A stretch of 64,000 nucleotides of DNA from Bradyrhizobium sp. 170 (GCF_023101085.1 NZ_CP064703.1:6820001-6884000); one strand, 5' to 3'. Numbered from the stretch's first letter, positions 26,105 to 35,400 are shown. Translations and numbers: made by a program. The notes: generated from the letters alone by a model not told the origin.

Positions 26105-27259
26105 ATGTACCAACCCTCAGGCGTGAAGACATCGCCCGCACTTCCCATTCCCGACCAGATGAAGGCCTGGGTGCTGGGCGACCCGGACCATCTGTTGCTG
26201 CTTGAAAAGCCGGTGCCCGTTCCGTCACGCGCCGAAGTCCTGATCCGGATCGATGCGGTTGCAATCTGTGCCACCGATCTCGAAATCATTCATTCGGGAT
26301 CGCCGGCCAGTATTGAAGGCGGCCTGCCCTTCAACAAGAATTTCACGCCGGGCCACGAGTATATGGGCACGGTCGCCGCGCTCGGGCCCGACGTCGACGA
26401 ATTCGAGATCGGAGAGCGGATCAGCGTGGAGATCCACGCCGGCTGCGGCCAGTGCAAGCGCTGCCGCCAGGGCATGTATACGTCATGTCTGAACTACGGG
26501 AAGCCGGAGAAGGGCCATCGCGCGAACGGCTTCACGACAGACGGCGGCTTTGCCGAATACGCCGTCAATCACATCAACACGCTGGCGCGAGTGCCCGACA
26601 CCATGAGCGACGCCGAGGCGACGCTGGTGGTCACCGCGGGGACGTCGATGTATGGATTGACGGAGTTGGGAGGGTTGGTAGCCGGCGAGAGCGTTGTGGT
26701 GATCGGCCCGGGACCGATCGGACTACTCGCGGTGGCCGTTGCCAAGGCGCTCGGCGCCAGCCCGGTCATCCTGACCGGGACACGCAACAGACGACTGGCG
26801 ATCGGCCGAGAGCTCGGCGCCGATCGGGTCGTCAACATCAACGACGAGGACGCGGTTGAGGTGGTCAGGCAACTCACCGGGGGCATCGGCGCGGACTATG
26901 TGGTCGAGTGCGCCGGCAATGAGGCGACGATCAACCAGGCCATTCACATGACCAATCGCGGCGGGAAAATTTGTCTCGCCGCGTTTCCACACGATCCAGT
27001 CACGATGGATCTCGCGCATCTCGTAAAGAACAATATCTATGCCTACGGAATTCGTGGTGAAGGCCGCAGCGCCACCCGCCGCGCCATGGCGCTGATGGCG
27101 GAGAAGCGCTTCGACGCGACGAAAATCCATACCCACACATTCCCGCTGGCTGACCTGCCGACTGCGCTGCGCTATGCCCGAGAGCGTATCGAGGATGCGA
27201 TCAAGGTGGTTGTGACCAACCGGCAGGCGGGCGCGATCGCTAACGCCGCGGCCGAGTAA
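26105..27259 (+). CDS. Zinc-dependent alcohol dehydrogenase (medium-chain family)
   Basis: This 384-residue NAD(P)-dependent enzyme has the catalytic zinc ligands in A-I-C-A-T-D (about residue 57) and T-P-G-H-E-Y-M-G (about 82). Structural-zinc cysteines lie in C-G-Q-C-K-R-C-R-Q-G-M-Y-T-S-C near 117-131, and the Rossmann segment is V-V-I-G-P-G-P-I-G near 201. GAGAGG precedes the ATG at 26105; the open frame back to 25961 has no start signal. It is divergent from the ABC operon. It resembles threonine/sorbitol dehydrogenase-like enzymes that oxidise secondary alcohols; the substrate is unknown. Confidence 0.92.
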   Translation: MYQPSGVKTSPALPIPDQMKAWVLGDPDHLLLLEKPVPVPSRAEVLIRIDAVAICATDLEIIHSGSPASIEGGLPFNKNFTPGHEYMGTVAALGPDVDEFEIGERISVEIHAGCGQCKRCRQGMYTSCLNYGKPEKGHRANGFTTDGGFAEYAVNHINTLARVPDTMSDAEATLVVTAGTSMYGLTELGGLVAGESVVVIGPGPIGLLAVAVAKALGASPVILTGTRNRRLAIGRELGADRVVNINDEDAVEVVRQLTGGIGADYVVECAGNEATINQAIHMTNRGGKICLAAFPHDPVTMDLAHLVKNNIYAYGIRGEGRSATRRAMALMAEKRFDATKIHTHTFPLADLPTALRYARERIEDAIKVVVTNRQAGAIANAAAE

Positions 27260-27274
27260 CGCAATCGGGAGAGA

Positions 27275-27421
27275 TCACCGGCCCTCGAATTTCGGCTCGC
27301 GCTTCTCCATGAACGCCTTGATACCTTCCTGCATGTCATGCGTTTTGAACAGCGGCAGGAGCTTGTCATAGAGGGATTCGTTGCACTCGGTCTTGATGGC
27401 GCGTTGGGCTTGGCCCATCTG
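27275..27421 (-). pseudogene. C-terminal fragment of an enoyl-CoA hydratase/isomerase (crotonase) gene
   Basis: About 47 codons read Q-A-Q-R-A-I-K-T-E-C-N-E-S-L and end G-I-K-A-F-M-E-K-R-E-P-K-F-E-G-R-stop. The final A-F-x-E-K-R-x-P-x-F is the typical crotonase C-terminus. Nothing upstream in frame resembles the crotonase core, so this is a 3' remnant left in the gap between the alcohol dehydrogenase and the Cox-like operon. A short independent gene cannot be excluded. Confidence 0.6.
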
Positions 27422-27458
27422 AATGCTCGTTCTGTCTGATCGATCCTGTTGCGTCGTA

Positions 27459-29852
27459 TTATATTCGCCCCAAGGCAGTCAGGATAACCTGAGGCGTCAG
27501 CGGAATTTCCGTGATGATTGTCCCAAACGGCCGGAGCGCGTCGTTGACCGCGTTGGTTACGGCCGCCGCCGCACCTGCCGTGCCGGCCTCGCCAGCGCCC
27601 TTCGCCCCCAGTTCCATTTCCACGGTTGGTGAAACCACATGCCCGACATCGATGTCTGGCATTTCACCGGACATCGGAACCAGATAATCGGCCATATTGG
27701 CGTTGGTGAGTTGGCCGCGTTCGTCATAAACGCATTTCTCAAACAATGCGGCACCAAGTCCCTGCACCACACCTCCCCTGATCTGCTCATCGACCAACTG
27801 TGGATTGATGATGGTGCCGCAATCCTCGACCACCCAATGCTTCAGCAGTTTCACGAAGCCGGTATCGGTATCGACCTCAAGCCAGGAAGCCTGAACGCCA
27901 TTGGTGAAGGCAAAGGGGTAGTCACGCGGGACAAAGTGCCTGGTCGCCATAAACTCGGGCTGAATGCCGGGCGGCAGCGTATCGGGACGAAAATAGACAA
28001 TGCGTGCGAGCTCGCTCAAATCGATCCGCGGCGTACCATCGACGGCATTCACGACACCATTGTTGACAATGTCGAGTTCCCCTGGCGTCGATTGCAGGAC
28101 GGCGGCCGCTACGTCGAGGATGTTCTTGCGCAGTATCTTGGTGGCTTGAAGCGCGGCCTCTCCACCAATACCAGCGCCGCGCGAGGCCCAGGTGCCTCCG
28201 CCATACGGCGTATTGTCGGTATCGCCCAGGATCACGCGAACGCGGTCCATCGAGACGCCAAGCACGCTTCCGACGATCTGTGCGGTAAGCGATTCCGATC
28301 CCTGTCCCTGCTCTGTGATACTTGTCTGGCAGATCACTGACCCCTGCGCGTCGAGCCGCACCGCGACGCCATCCTGCGAGGATATCTTCGCACCGCCGAC
28401 GCCATAAAACGCCGCACTGGGATTGGTAACCTCGATGAAGCTGGCGATACCTATGCCACGATGGATACTTTTCGCCCGCAGGGCGGTCTGCTCGGCGCGC
28501 AACGCGTCGTAGCCCATCATTTTGACGAGCTTGGCGAGCGCTGCATGGTGCGACAATTGCTCGAAGCGCAAACCTGACGGTGAAGCGCAGGGGTAAGCGT
28601 CATCGGCAATCAGATTGCGACGGCGGATCTCGATCGGGTCCATGCCGATCTTCATGGCCGCCAGATCGACCAGGCCTTCCGTCACCGAGCAGGCGATCGG
28701 ATGGCCAACAGCGCGGTACTGGCACATCACGTTCTTGTTCTGGAACACGACACGGGCCCGGGCACGATAATTCCTCGTCACATAGGGACCACCGACGAGA
28801 TTGACGACCTGATTGGCCTCGATCGCGCTGGTGCGCGGATACATCGAATAGGGTCCGATCCCCGTAAGGTCGTCGATCTCAAATGCCGTGATAGTGCCAT
28901 CACGCCTGACGCCGATCTTTGCCTTGCAGCGATGGTCGCGGGCATGAATATCGGTGTTGAAGCTCTCGATCCGATCGGCGACGAATTTGACCGGACGCCG
29001 CAAGAGCTTGGACAGCGCGTAAGTCGCCATCTCGTCGGCATAGATGTGAACCTTGATGCCGAAGGAGCCGCCGACGTCCTTGCAGACCACGCGGACCTGT
29101 GATTCCTTCAAACCGAGATGGAGCGCCGCAATATTTTGCACCATATGCGGCGCCTGCGTACCTTGATAGATGGTCAGTCTCGCTTCCGCGGCGTTCCAGT
29201 CCGCTACCACCGCGCGCGGTTCGAGTGTCACGCCGGTGTGCCGTCCGAAAACGAACTCTGTCTCCACCACCTCGTCGGATTCGGCAAAGGCCCGATCGAC
29301 GGTGCCCGCATCGTGATTGCGTTCAAAAGCCAGGTTGTCGCCAAGCGAGGCGTGAATCACGGTTGTGGCCGGATCAAGCGCGGTGCGCATGTCTGTTACG
29401 GCATCGAGTTCCTCATAGTCGACCAAGACGAACTCCGCGGCGTCCTCAGCCTGAGCGCGACTGCTCGCCACCACGGCGGCGACCGCTTCGCCCTGCCAGC
29501 ACACGCGGTCAACGGCGATAGCGCTTTGCGGAGCGGATTTGAGGCCCTTCAAATGCGAGAGTACGCCGACCCACGGCGTAATGACAGCCGAGAGTTCCCT
29601 ACCTGTGATGACGGCGATCACGCCGGGCATCTGCTTGGCCACTGACGCGTCGATGCCATTGATCTTTGCGTGCGCATGCGGCGAGCGCAGGAACACGACA
29701 TGCGCCATTCGCGGCAGCTCCATGTCGCTGACGTAGAGCCCGCGTCCCTGCATCAGCCGCTCGAGGTTCGGCCGCGGCACTGTCTTGCCGATATAGGAGT
29801 TCGGCCGGTCCAGCGCAGAAAGCGTTTCAGGATTTGCCTGCTTCGATGTCAT
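27459..29852 (-). CDS. Molybdopterin-binding large subunit of a Cox/Cut-type molybdenum hydroxylase
   Basis: This 797-residue catalytic subunit starts at an ATG overlapping the 2Fe-2S gene by 4 bp. It has the hammerhead domain (about residues 20-135) with Y-I-G-K-T-V-P-R and G-R-G-L-Y-V-S-D, then the molybdopterin domains with G-G-S-F-G-I-K near 257 and G-Q-G-S-E-S-L near 540. G-A-G-E-A-G-T-A-G near 760 supplies the active-site Glu. The loop that in CO dehydrogenase holds the selenylated Cys (A-Y-R-C-S-F-R) reads Q-Y-R-A-V-G-H here, so this is not a CO dehydrogenase. It should hydroxylate an aromatic N-heterocycle or an aldehyde. Confidence 0.93.
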   Translation of the reverse strand: MTSKQANPETLSALDRPNSYIGKTVPRPNLERLMQGRGLYVSDMELPRMAHVVFLRSPHAHAKINGIDASVAKQMPGVIAVITGRELSAVITPWVGVLSHLKGLKSAPQSAIAVDRVCWQGEAVAAVVASSRAQAEDAAEFVLVDYEELDAVTDMRTALDPATTVIHASLGDNLAFERNHDAGTVDRAFAESDEVVETEFVFGRHTGVTLEPRAVVADWNAAEARLTIYQGTQAPHMVQNIAALHLGLKESQVRVVCKDVGGSFGIKVHIYADEMATYALSKLLRRPVKFVADRIESFNTDIHARDHRCKAKIGVRRDGTITAFEIDDLTGIGPYSMYPRTSAIEANQVVNLVGGPYVTRNYRARARVVFQNKNVMCQYRAVGHPIACSVTEGLVDLAAMKIGMDPIEIRRRNLIADDAYPCASPSGLRFEQLSHHAALAKLVKMMGYDALRAEQTALRAKSIHRGIGIASFIEVTNPSAAFYGVGGAKISSQDGVAVRLDAQGSVICQTSITEQGQGSESLTAQIVGSVLGVSMDRVRVILGDTDNTPYGGGTWASRGAGIGGEAALQATKILRKNILDVAAAVLQSTPGELDIVNNGVVNAVDGTPRIDLSELARIVYFRPDTLPPGIQPEFMATRHFVPRDYPFAFTNGVQASWLEVDTDTGFVKLLKHWVVEDCGTIINPQLVDEQIRGGVVQGLGAALFEKCVYDERGQLTNANMADYLVPMSGEMPDIDVGHVVSPTVEMELGAKGAGEAGTAGAAAAVTNAVNDALRPFGTIITEIPLTPQVILTALGRI

Positions 29853-30334
29853 GGCAAGCGTCCGGCGCGCGCCCGCGCTGTGGTCTCGATGGCGTCGACG
29901 ATGGCCTGATAACCTGTACAGCGACAATAGTTGCCGGAAAGATGTTCGCGAATCTGTTCTCGATCCGGACACGGCGATTGTTTCAGCAGATCCTGCGCCG
30001 CCATCAGCATTCCCGGCGTACAGAAGCCGCATTGCAGTGCGTTACGTTCCCGGAATGCAGACTGCAAATCCGCAATCTCGCCGCTGTCGGAGACCCCCTC
30101 GATCGTCTCAACCGTCGCATTGTGCGCCTGCACCGCAAGCAGCAGGCAGGAACGGACGATATCGCCATTGACGCGGACCGTGCATGCACCGCACACCCCG
30201 TGTTCGCAACCGACATGCGTGCCGGTCAGCTCAAGACGCTCGCGAAGAAAATCCGCCAAGTTCAGGCGCGGCAGTACACTCGCTTCAACACGTTCACCAT
30301 TGACACTGAGCGAAATCGCAACCGCAGCCGTCAC
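29849..30334 (-). CDS. (2Fe-2S) small subunit of the Cox/Cut-type molybdenum hydroxylase
   Basis: This 161-residue subunit carries ferredoxin-type cysteines at 43, 48, 51 and 63 (C-E-H-G-V-C-G-A-C) and the second cluster at 102, 105, 137 and 139 (Q-C-G-F-C and Y-C-R-C). It passes electrons from the molybdenum site to the FAD subunit. It overlaps the genes on both sides by 4 bp, so the three subunits are made in a fixed ratio. Confidence 0.94.
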   Translation of the reverse strand: MTAAVAISLSVNGERVEASVLPRLNLADFLRERLELTGTHVGCEHGVCGACTVRVNGDIVRSCLLLAVQAHNATVETIEGVSDSGEIADLQSAFRERNALQCGFCTPGMLMAAQDLLKQSPCPDREQIREHLSGNYCRCTGYQAIVDAIETTARARAGRLP

Positions 30335-31212
30335 GCTGATACTCCCGCGTGGAGATCAGGGCGATCAAGCAGCGAAGATACGCAACGCGCCAACAGGACC
30401 TTCGCCAGATGCCGGCGCATGGCGGGTGTCGCCTGTTGATCCTCCAGGGGATCCAGCTCGTCATTCAATGCGGAAGACGCCTCGGACAACACCGTAGACG
30501 TAATGGCTACATCGACCAGTTTGCCGGCAGACCTGGCTAGTAACGGGCGATCGCCGACCGCAAAGAAACCAAGGCGAAGATCAGTAAACCGCCCATCCCT
30601 GACGAAGGCCTGCGCTGCGAGACCGACGATTGCGTAGTCGCCATGTCGACGGGCAAGCTCATGAAAGAAATGCGTCGAATTTTTTGGACTCACCGGCAGT
30701 TCAACGGCGACCAACAACTCCTCCGGCTTGAGCGCGGTTTCGTAGATCCCGACGAAAAATTGGCTTGCCGCAATCCGCCGCTCGCCGCTTGGCCCGCGAG
30801 CAACGATGGTAGCGCCAAGCGTGAGCATGCAGGCCGGCAGTTCGGAAGCCGGGTCTGCGTGCGCAAGGCTTCCCCCGATGGTGCCGCGGTTGCGGATTGC
30901 AGGATGGGCAACATGGGCGACCGCATCCGTCAGCAGGGGAACATGGGCTGCTATTTCCGGAGATTTCAGGAGGTCGGCGTGGCGCGTCAGCGCACCGATG
31001 GTGATGACGCCTGCCCTCACCACGATCCCACGCAACTCGGCCAACTCGCCGATATCGATAATGAGTTCGGGCGCGACCAGGCGCAGGTTCATCGCCGGCA
31101 GCAGGCTCTGGCCGCCCGATAACACCTTGGCCTTTTCGCCATGCGCGGTCAGCAATTCCAGCGCATTTGCGACGCTGGTCGCGCGGGCGTAAGCGAAAGC
31201 CGAGGCTTTCAT
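30331..31212 (-). CDS. FAD-binding medium subunit of the Cox/Cut-type molybdenum hydroxylase
   Basis: This 293-residue flavoprotein has the FAD-binding segments A-K-V-L-S-G-G-Q-S-L-L-P (about residues 29-40) and T-I-G-G-S-L-A-H-A-D-P-A-S-E near 107. The ATG at 31212 (M-K-A-S-A-F-A-Y) gives the standard N-terminus; the open frame continues to 31248. It is the first gene of the reverse-strand operon and is divergent from the LLM monooxygenase gene with a 177-bp gap, so the two units may be controlled together. Confidence 0.93.
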   Translation of the reverse strand: MKASAFAYARATSVANALELLTAHGEKAKVLSGGQSLLPAMNLRLVAPELIIDIGELAELRGIVVRAGVITIGALTRHADLLKSPEIAAHVPLLTDAVAHVAHPAIRNRGTIGGSLAHADPASELPACMLTLGATIVARGPSGERRIAASQFFVGIYETALKPEELLVAVELPVSPKNSTHFFHELARRHGDYAIVGLAAQAFVRDGRFTDLRLGFFAVGDRPLLARSAGKLVDVAITSTVLSEASSALNDELDPLEDQQATPAMRRHLAKVLLARCVSSLLDRPDLHAGVSA

Positions 31213-31326
31213 TTCTGGCGTGACCTCTCCGGCCAATACTATCGGCATTTTCGCGGGATTAGACGGCTGAGACCGCCAAAGGTCAAGTTTGTTGTCGGGT
31301 GATTATTTCGACTTTGAGCTTGTTTT

Positions 31327-31346
31327 CGTGCGACGAACGACGCACG
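31327..31346. promoter_or_regulatory. Imperfect palindrome in the divergent promoter of the Cox-like and LLM genes
   Basis: CGTGCG (31327-31332) and CGCACG (31341-31346) are reverse complements around ACGAACGA, itself nearly symmetrical. It lies 43 bp before the LLM ATG and about 115 bp from the divergent gene, a fitting place for an operator. No regulator gene is adjacent. Confidence 0.35.
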
Positions 31347-31389
31347 TTCTGTGCCAAACAAAAAGCCTGCCTTTGGGGAAGAGCAGACC

Positions 31390-32496
31390 ATGAAGCTTGG
31401 GTTCTTTACGATGCCGATCCATCCCGTCGACAAGGATTGGCGGCTTTCGCTCAAGGAGGATCGCGAGGCTTTCCTGCTGGCGGATGAACTCGGCTTCACC
31501 GAAGCCTATGTCGGCGAGCACGTCACCGACAGAGCCGAGAACATTACGTCCTGCATCGCTTTCATCGCATGGCTCGCGGCGGCGACCAGGCAGATCAAGC
31601 TTGGCACCGGCACCATCAACATGCCGAATGCTCATCCGGCGGCGATTGCAGCCTCGATCGCGATGCTCGATCATATGCTCGACGGACGCCTGATCTTCGG
31701 CATCAGCCCCGGCGGCCTGCTGTCGGACGCTGAAGTATTCGGCAACCTCGAGGCGGACAGGAATGCCATGTTCCTGGAGGCGATCAATCAAGTGCTTCAG
31801 ATCTGGGCGAGCGAGCCGCCCTACAATCTTCAGGGCCAGTTCTGGAACATATCGGTTCAGAAGACCCTGATCGAAGACATCGGCCAGGGCTTCATTCCGC
31901 GCCCACTGCAACGGCCGCACCCGCCGATCGTGGTCACGGCGGTGGCGCCGTTCTCAAAAGGCGTGACGGAAGCCGCCGCACGCGGCTGGGAGCCGATCTC
32001 GGCAAACTTCCTGATGCCGGCCTGGGTGAAAAGCCACTGGCCGAAATACGTCGAGGGCTGCGAACGCGCCGGCCGCCCTGCGGATTCGGCGAATTGGCGC
32101 GTTGCCAAGAGCGTGTTCGTCGCCAAGGACGCAGCCACCGCAAAGGCCTACGCCACCGATCCGAACGGACCCTATGTTTATTACTATCGCTCGCTGTTCA
32201 CCAAGCTGAAGCGTGGTGGCCGCCTTGAATTGTTCAAGACGCGCCGCGATCAGCCCGACAACGAGGTGACGCTGGAGTCGATCTGCAACAAACTGATCAT
32301 TCATGGCACGCCGGAGAGCGTGGCCGATCAACTGCTGGCTTTTCAGGAAGAGACCGGGCGTTTCGGCACCCTGCTCTATGCTGGCAAGGATTGGAAGGAT
32401 CGCGAACTCGGACGCCAGTCAATGATCCTGATGGCCGAAAAGGTCGTGCCACGAGTCAATGCCAGTGCATCCAGCGGCTCCAAGGCCGCCGAATAG
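31390..32496 (+). CDS. LLM class flavin-dependent monooxygenase
   Basis: This 368-residue enzyme has the luciferase-like TIM barrel: M-K-L-G-F-F-T-M-P, then E-A-Y-V-G-E-H near residue 37, I-K-L-G-T-G-T-I-N-M-P near 68, and G-R-L-I-F-G-I-S-P-G near 98. Proteins of this group use reduced FMN and O2, made available by a separate flavin reductase; one is encoded at 33451. GGGGAAGAG precedes the ATG. The group includes limonene, alkane and uracil (RutA) monooxygenases. It is followed after 25 bp by the deacetylase-fold hydrolase on the same strand. Confidence 0.92.
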   Translation: MKLGFFTMPIHPVDKDWRLSLKEDREAFLLADELGFTEAYVGEHVTDRAENITSCIAFIAWLAAATRQIKLGTGTINMPNAHPAAIAASIAMLDHMLDGRLIFGISPGGLLSDAEVFGNLEADRNAMFLEAINQVLQIWASEPPYNLQGQFWNISVQKTLIEDIGQGFIPRPLQRPHPPIVVTAVAPFSKGVTEAAARGWEPISANFLMPAWVKSHWPKYVEGCERAGRPADSANWRVAKSVFVAKDAATAKAYATDPNGPYVYYYRSLFTKLKRGGRLELFKTRRDQPDNEVTLESICNKLIIHGTPESVADQLLAFQEETGRFGTLLYAGKDWKDRELGRQSMILMAEKVVPRVNASASSGSKAAE

Positions 32497-32521
32497 TCCA
32501 TCGACACCAGGAAAGCTTGCC

Positions 32522-33397
32522 GTGGCGCTGAGCGATCGCATTCCCTATCAAGCACAAGTCGACCGACCGAAGCTTGCACTTCCCGGCGGAAAGAAGCTCG
32601 CGGTATGGGTCATTCTCAATGTCGAGGAATGGCGGATCGAGAGCGCCATGCCTCGCACCGTGCTGAGCCCGCCCATGGGTCAGCCGCTTTTGCCCGACGT
32701 GCCGAACTGGTCCTGGCATGAATACGGCATGCGCGCCGGCTTCTGGCGTCAGTTCACGGCACTGACCGACCGCAAAATACCGGTGACCCTGGCAATCAAT
32801 GCCAATGTCTGCAATTCCTATCCGCGTGTCGCGTCAGCGGCGCTCGAAGCGGGATTCGAATTCATGGGCCACGGTTTCGTGCAGGGGCCGATGCACAAGG
32901 TCGAGAACCAGGCGGATGCCATCAAGCGCTCGGTCGAGACAATTTCGAAATTTGCAGGGAAGCCGCCACGGTCATGGGAAAGCCCCGGCCTCACGGAGAC
33001 CGAGGAAACTCTTGATCTGCTTCGCCTCAACGGCATCGAGTATGTCGCGGACTGGGTGATCGACGATCTGCCGCAGGACATCGCCACGCCTCACGGTACC
33101 ATAACCACAATTCCCTATTCGGTCGAAACCAACGATATCGTCATCCATGCGCTGCAGCATCTACCTTCCGAGCAATTCCTGAAACGCTGCACCGATCAGT
33201 TCGACCGGTTATATCTGGAAGGCGCATCGAACGCGCGGATCATGGCGATTTCAATTCACCCCTACATTACGGGCGTGCCGCATCGCATCAAGTATCTGGA
33301 GGCGCTGCTCGACTACGTCCTAGGTCACGATGGCGTCGCACTGATGACAGCCAGCGAGATCGGCGACTGGTATCGCGCAGAGATGGCAAAGCATTAA
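32522..33397 (+). CDS. Polysaccharide-deacetylase-fold hydrolase (PuuE-like)
   Basis: This 291-residue protein starts at a GTG. It carries V-I-L-N-V-E-E-W near residue 31 in the position of the first metal Asp motif, G-H-G-F near 118, and S-W-E-S-P-G near 157, a pattern seen in the PuuE (allantoinase) branch rather than in chitin or peptidoglycan deacetylases. No signal peptide is present, so a cytosolic small-molecule substrate is likely. The PuuE branch cleaves cyclic amides. Pairing with an LLM monooxygenase suggests it acts on the ring or amide product. Confidence 0.87.
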   Translation: MALSDRIPYQAQVDRPKLALPGGKKLAVWVILNVEEWRIESAMPRTVLSPPMGQPLLPDVPNWSWHEYGMRAGFWRQFTALTDRKIPVTLAINANVCNSYPRVASAALEAGFEFMGHGFVQGPMHKVENQADAIKRSVETISKFAGKPPRSWESPGLTETEETLDLLRLNGIEYVADWVIDDLPQDIATPHGTITTIPYSVETNDIVIHALQHLPSEQFLKRCTDQFDRLYLEGASNARIMAISIHPYITGVPHRIKYLEALLDYVLGHDGVALMTASEIGDWYRAEMAKH

Positions 33398-33450
33398 GTT
33401 GCATATCTGCCGCAAGGCAGCGGACGATCCTGCGGGATTCGGCGATCCGC

Positions 33451-34005
33451 TCACGAGGACTTGTTGCAGTCCCCGGCAATAAACCGGCCGAAGCTGCCAC
33501 GCGCAAACAGTAGCGGTTCCTGCCGATTATAGGTGTAGGCCTCGACAGCGCCCAGGAAGATGATGTGGTCGCCGCCGTAATACCGATTGGCCGCGCGGCA
33601 TTGGAAATTGGCGACGCTGTCGGTCAGCACCGGCGCGTTGCCAAGCCCCGGCGTCCAGCTCACGCCGGCGAACTTGTCGTCCGACGATTTTGCAAACCGA
33701 GACGCAAGTGCTTCTTGGGAAGCTCCGAGAACATTGACCGTGAAATGACTGGCATTCTGGAAGATCGTGAGTCCCTGAGAAAACATCCCCAGACTCCACA
33801 ATACCAGCGGCGGATTGAGCGACACCGAGGCAAAGGAATTGCAGGTCACGCCATACGGCCTTCCATCCGCCGCCATCGCCGTGACGATGGTGACGCCTGT
33901 GGCGAAGGTGCCAAGTGCATTGCGAAAGTCCCGGGGATCGATCGCCGAGTTGTCACTGGCAAACTCGTTGGCCGGATCGGCTGGATGTTTGGGTGCGTCA
34001 GACAT
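33451..34005 (-). CDS. Flavin reductase family protein
   Basis: This 184-residue protein has the FMN-binding split-barrel of two-component monooxygenase reductases: F-A-T-G-V-T-I-V-T-A near residue 33, G-V-T-C-N-S-F-A-S-V-S-L-N-P-P-L-V near 52 and the late Y-Y-G-G-D-H-I-I-F-L-G near 142. It gives reduced flavin to the partner oxygenase, most directly the acyl-CoA-dehydrogenase-fold enzyme whose gene ends 10 bp upstream, and perhaps the LLM enzyme. It is convergent with the deacetylase-fold gene. Confidence 0.93.
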   Translation of the reverse strand: MSDAPKHPADPANEFASDNSAIDPRDFRNALGTFATGVTIVTAMAADGRPYGVTCNSFASVSLNPPLVLWSLGMFSQGLTIFQNASHFTVNVLGASQEALASRFAKSSDDKFAGVSWTPGLGNAPVLTDSVANFQCRAANRYYGGDHIIFLGAVEAYTYNRQEPLLFARGSFGRFIAGDCNKSS

Positions 34006-34015
34006 CCGCCAAGCC

Positions 34016-35242
34016 TCAGAGCGTCAGATTTTCGGACGGCAGGCCAAGCGCCACGCGTCCATAATTGGTTCCTGCCGCATCGAAATTGAATGCGAGGTGC
34101 GAATTCACCGCGTGGGCGTCGCGGAACTGCCGCTGCAGCGCGCCTGACGTAAACAGGCTGCGCGCACCGCTTGCCGCGAACAACAACGAGACCGCCTCGG
34201 TGCAAAGCTTCACCGCGAACGCACCATCGCGCCGCAGCCTCGTCTTTGCCACGAGGTCGGGAACGTAGCCCCGCCTTGCGTCAGCCATCGCATCGACGCA
34301 GTTCGTGCGCATGACGAGGCGGGCCGCGTCGATCTTGGCGGAGGCCTCTGCGATCTTGATTTGGGTCGTCTGCAGGTCGCTCAGTTTGGCACGATTGTAG
34401 GTCGAGGCTCGATGCCGCGCGAATTCGACGTAGTCGTTCAGGCAGGCTTGCGCATTACCCAAGCCAACACCCGACAACACGTAAGGGAAGAGAGAGAATA
34501 CCGGCAGCGCATACAGCGCGTTTGGGTTGACCATGCTTCCCGGCGTCGGTCCGCCGGTCAGTTCGCTGACCGCGACGGTCATTTTCTCCGCTACAAAGGC
34601 ATCCTCGACCCATACGTCGTTCGATCCGGTACCGCACAATCCCGTCGCATTCCAGGTGTCGTTGATCTTGTACTCGCTCCTGTTGAGCAGGAATATACGG
34701 TATTCGATGCCGTCAGCCTCATCTTCGGAAGACACCACGCCGGCAAGCATGTTCCAGTCGCAAGACTCGACGCCCGAGCAGAACGGCCAGTGACCACGAA
34801 GGACATATCCCCCATCCGCCTTTCTCGCGCGACCGGCCGGAAAGATGAAAGACGACGCGATCAGCGCATCGGCATTCCTGCCCCAGACGGCGTCCTGCGC
34901 CTGCCGGTCGAACATACCCAGCATCCAGTGATGGCTGGCAAGATTGGCGAAGTTCCACGCCACGGAAGCGTCTGCCTGCCCCAGCGCGTCGGCGCAATCG
35001 ACCAGAGCGACATAGTCAAGCTCGGCCCCTCCAACGCGTTTGGGTTGCACGATTCGGAACAATCCGGCGTTATGCAAATCGCGCTCGGTCTCCGGCGGCA
35101 GGCGCCGAAGCTCCTCCGTCCTTGAAGCACGATCGCGCAATTCCGGAATCAAGGCCTTAGCACGCGCAACCATGGCGACATAGCTGTCCGCGCCCGGCCC
35201 CGCGGGCGAACCTGCATCCGGCTTTCCACCGTCTCCAGCCAT
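34016..35242 (-). CDS. Flavin-dependent monooxygenase of the acyl-CoA dehydrogenase fold (HsaA/HpaH/DszC-like)
   Basis: This 408-residue enzyme has an N-terminal helical domain, a beta domain with G-H-W-P-F-C-S-G-V near residue 147, and a C-terminal four-helix domain with R-R-D-G-A-F-A-V-K-L-C-T-E-A near 340. The G-x-W-x-F-x-S-G pattern is the flavin contact of the oxygenase branch rather than of CoA dehydrogenases, and the flavin reductase gene beside it supports this. AGGAAA precedes the ATG at 35242; the open frame extends to 35275. Known members hydroxylate phenols or oxidise sulfur and nitrogen. The substrate is unknown. Confidence 0.9.
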   Translation of the reverse strand: MAGDGGKPDAGSPAGPGADSYVAMVARAKALIPELRDRASRTEELRRLPPETERDLHNAGLFRIVQPKRVGGAELDYVALVDCADALGQADASVAWNFANLASHHWMLGMFDRQAQDAVWGRNADALIASSFIFPAGRARKADGGYVLRGHWPFCSGVESCDWNMLAGVVSSEDEADGIEYRIFLLNRSEYKINDTWNATGLCGTGSNDVWVEDAFVAEKMTVAVSELTGGPTPGSMVNPNALYALPVFSLFPYVLSGVGLGNAQACLNDYVEFARHRASTYNRAKLSDLQTTQIKIAEASAKIDAARLVMRTNCVDAMADARRGYVPDLVAKTRLRRDGAFAVKLCTEAVSLLFAASGARSLFTSGALQRQFRDAHAVNSHLAFNFDAAGTNYGRVALGLPSENLTL

Positions 35243-35374
35243 GTGTTTCCTCGCCTGCCCGTTGCTTTGCGCCACCCGAGCTTTGCCAGTCTACCGGCTG
35301 ACCGCCAATGATCAAGGCGCACGGGGGGCATGGCTACTCCGCCACAAGGCGCTGGTCCCCAAAACGCAAAAAAA

Positions 35375-35400
35375 GCCCGGTGGCCATAAGGCCACCGGGC
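35375..35400 (-). terminator. Strong rho-independent terminator on the reverse strand
   Basis: GCCCGGTGGCC and GGCCACCGGGC form a perfect 11-bp stem with a 4-base loop, and on the reverse strand seven Ts follow (35374-35368). It would stop transcription coming from beyond 35400 on the reverse strand, just before the monooxygenase gene region. The only reverse-strand reading frame ending there is the short one at 35442. Confidence 0.8.

Noticed and set aside
27459-31212. Carbon monoxide dehydrogenase (coxMSL)
   Set aside because: The gene order fits, but the active-site loop lacks the A-Y-R-C-S-F-R motif needed for the Mo-Cu-S site (Q-Y-R-A-V-G-H is present).
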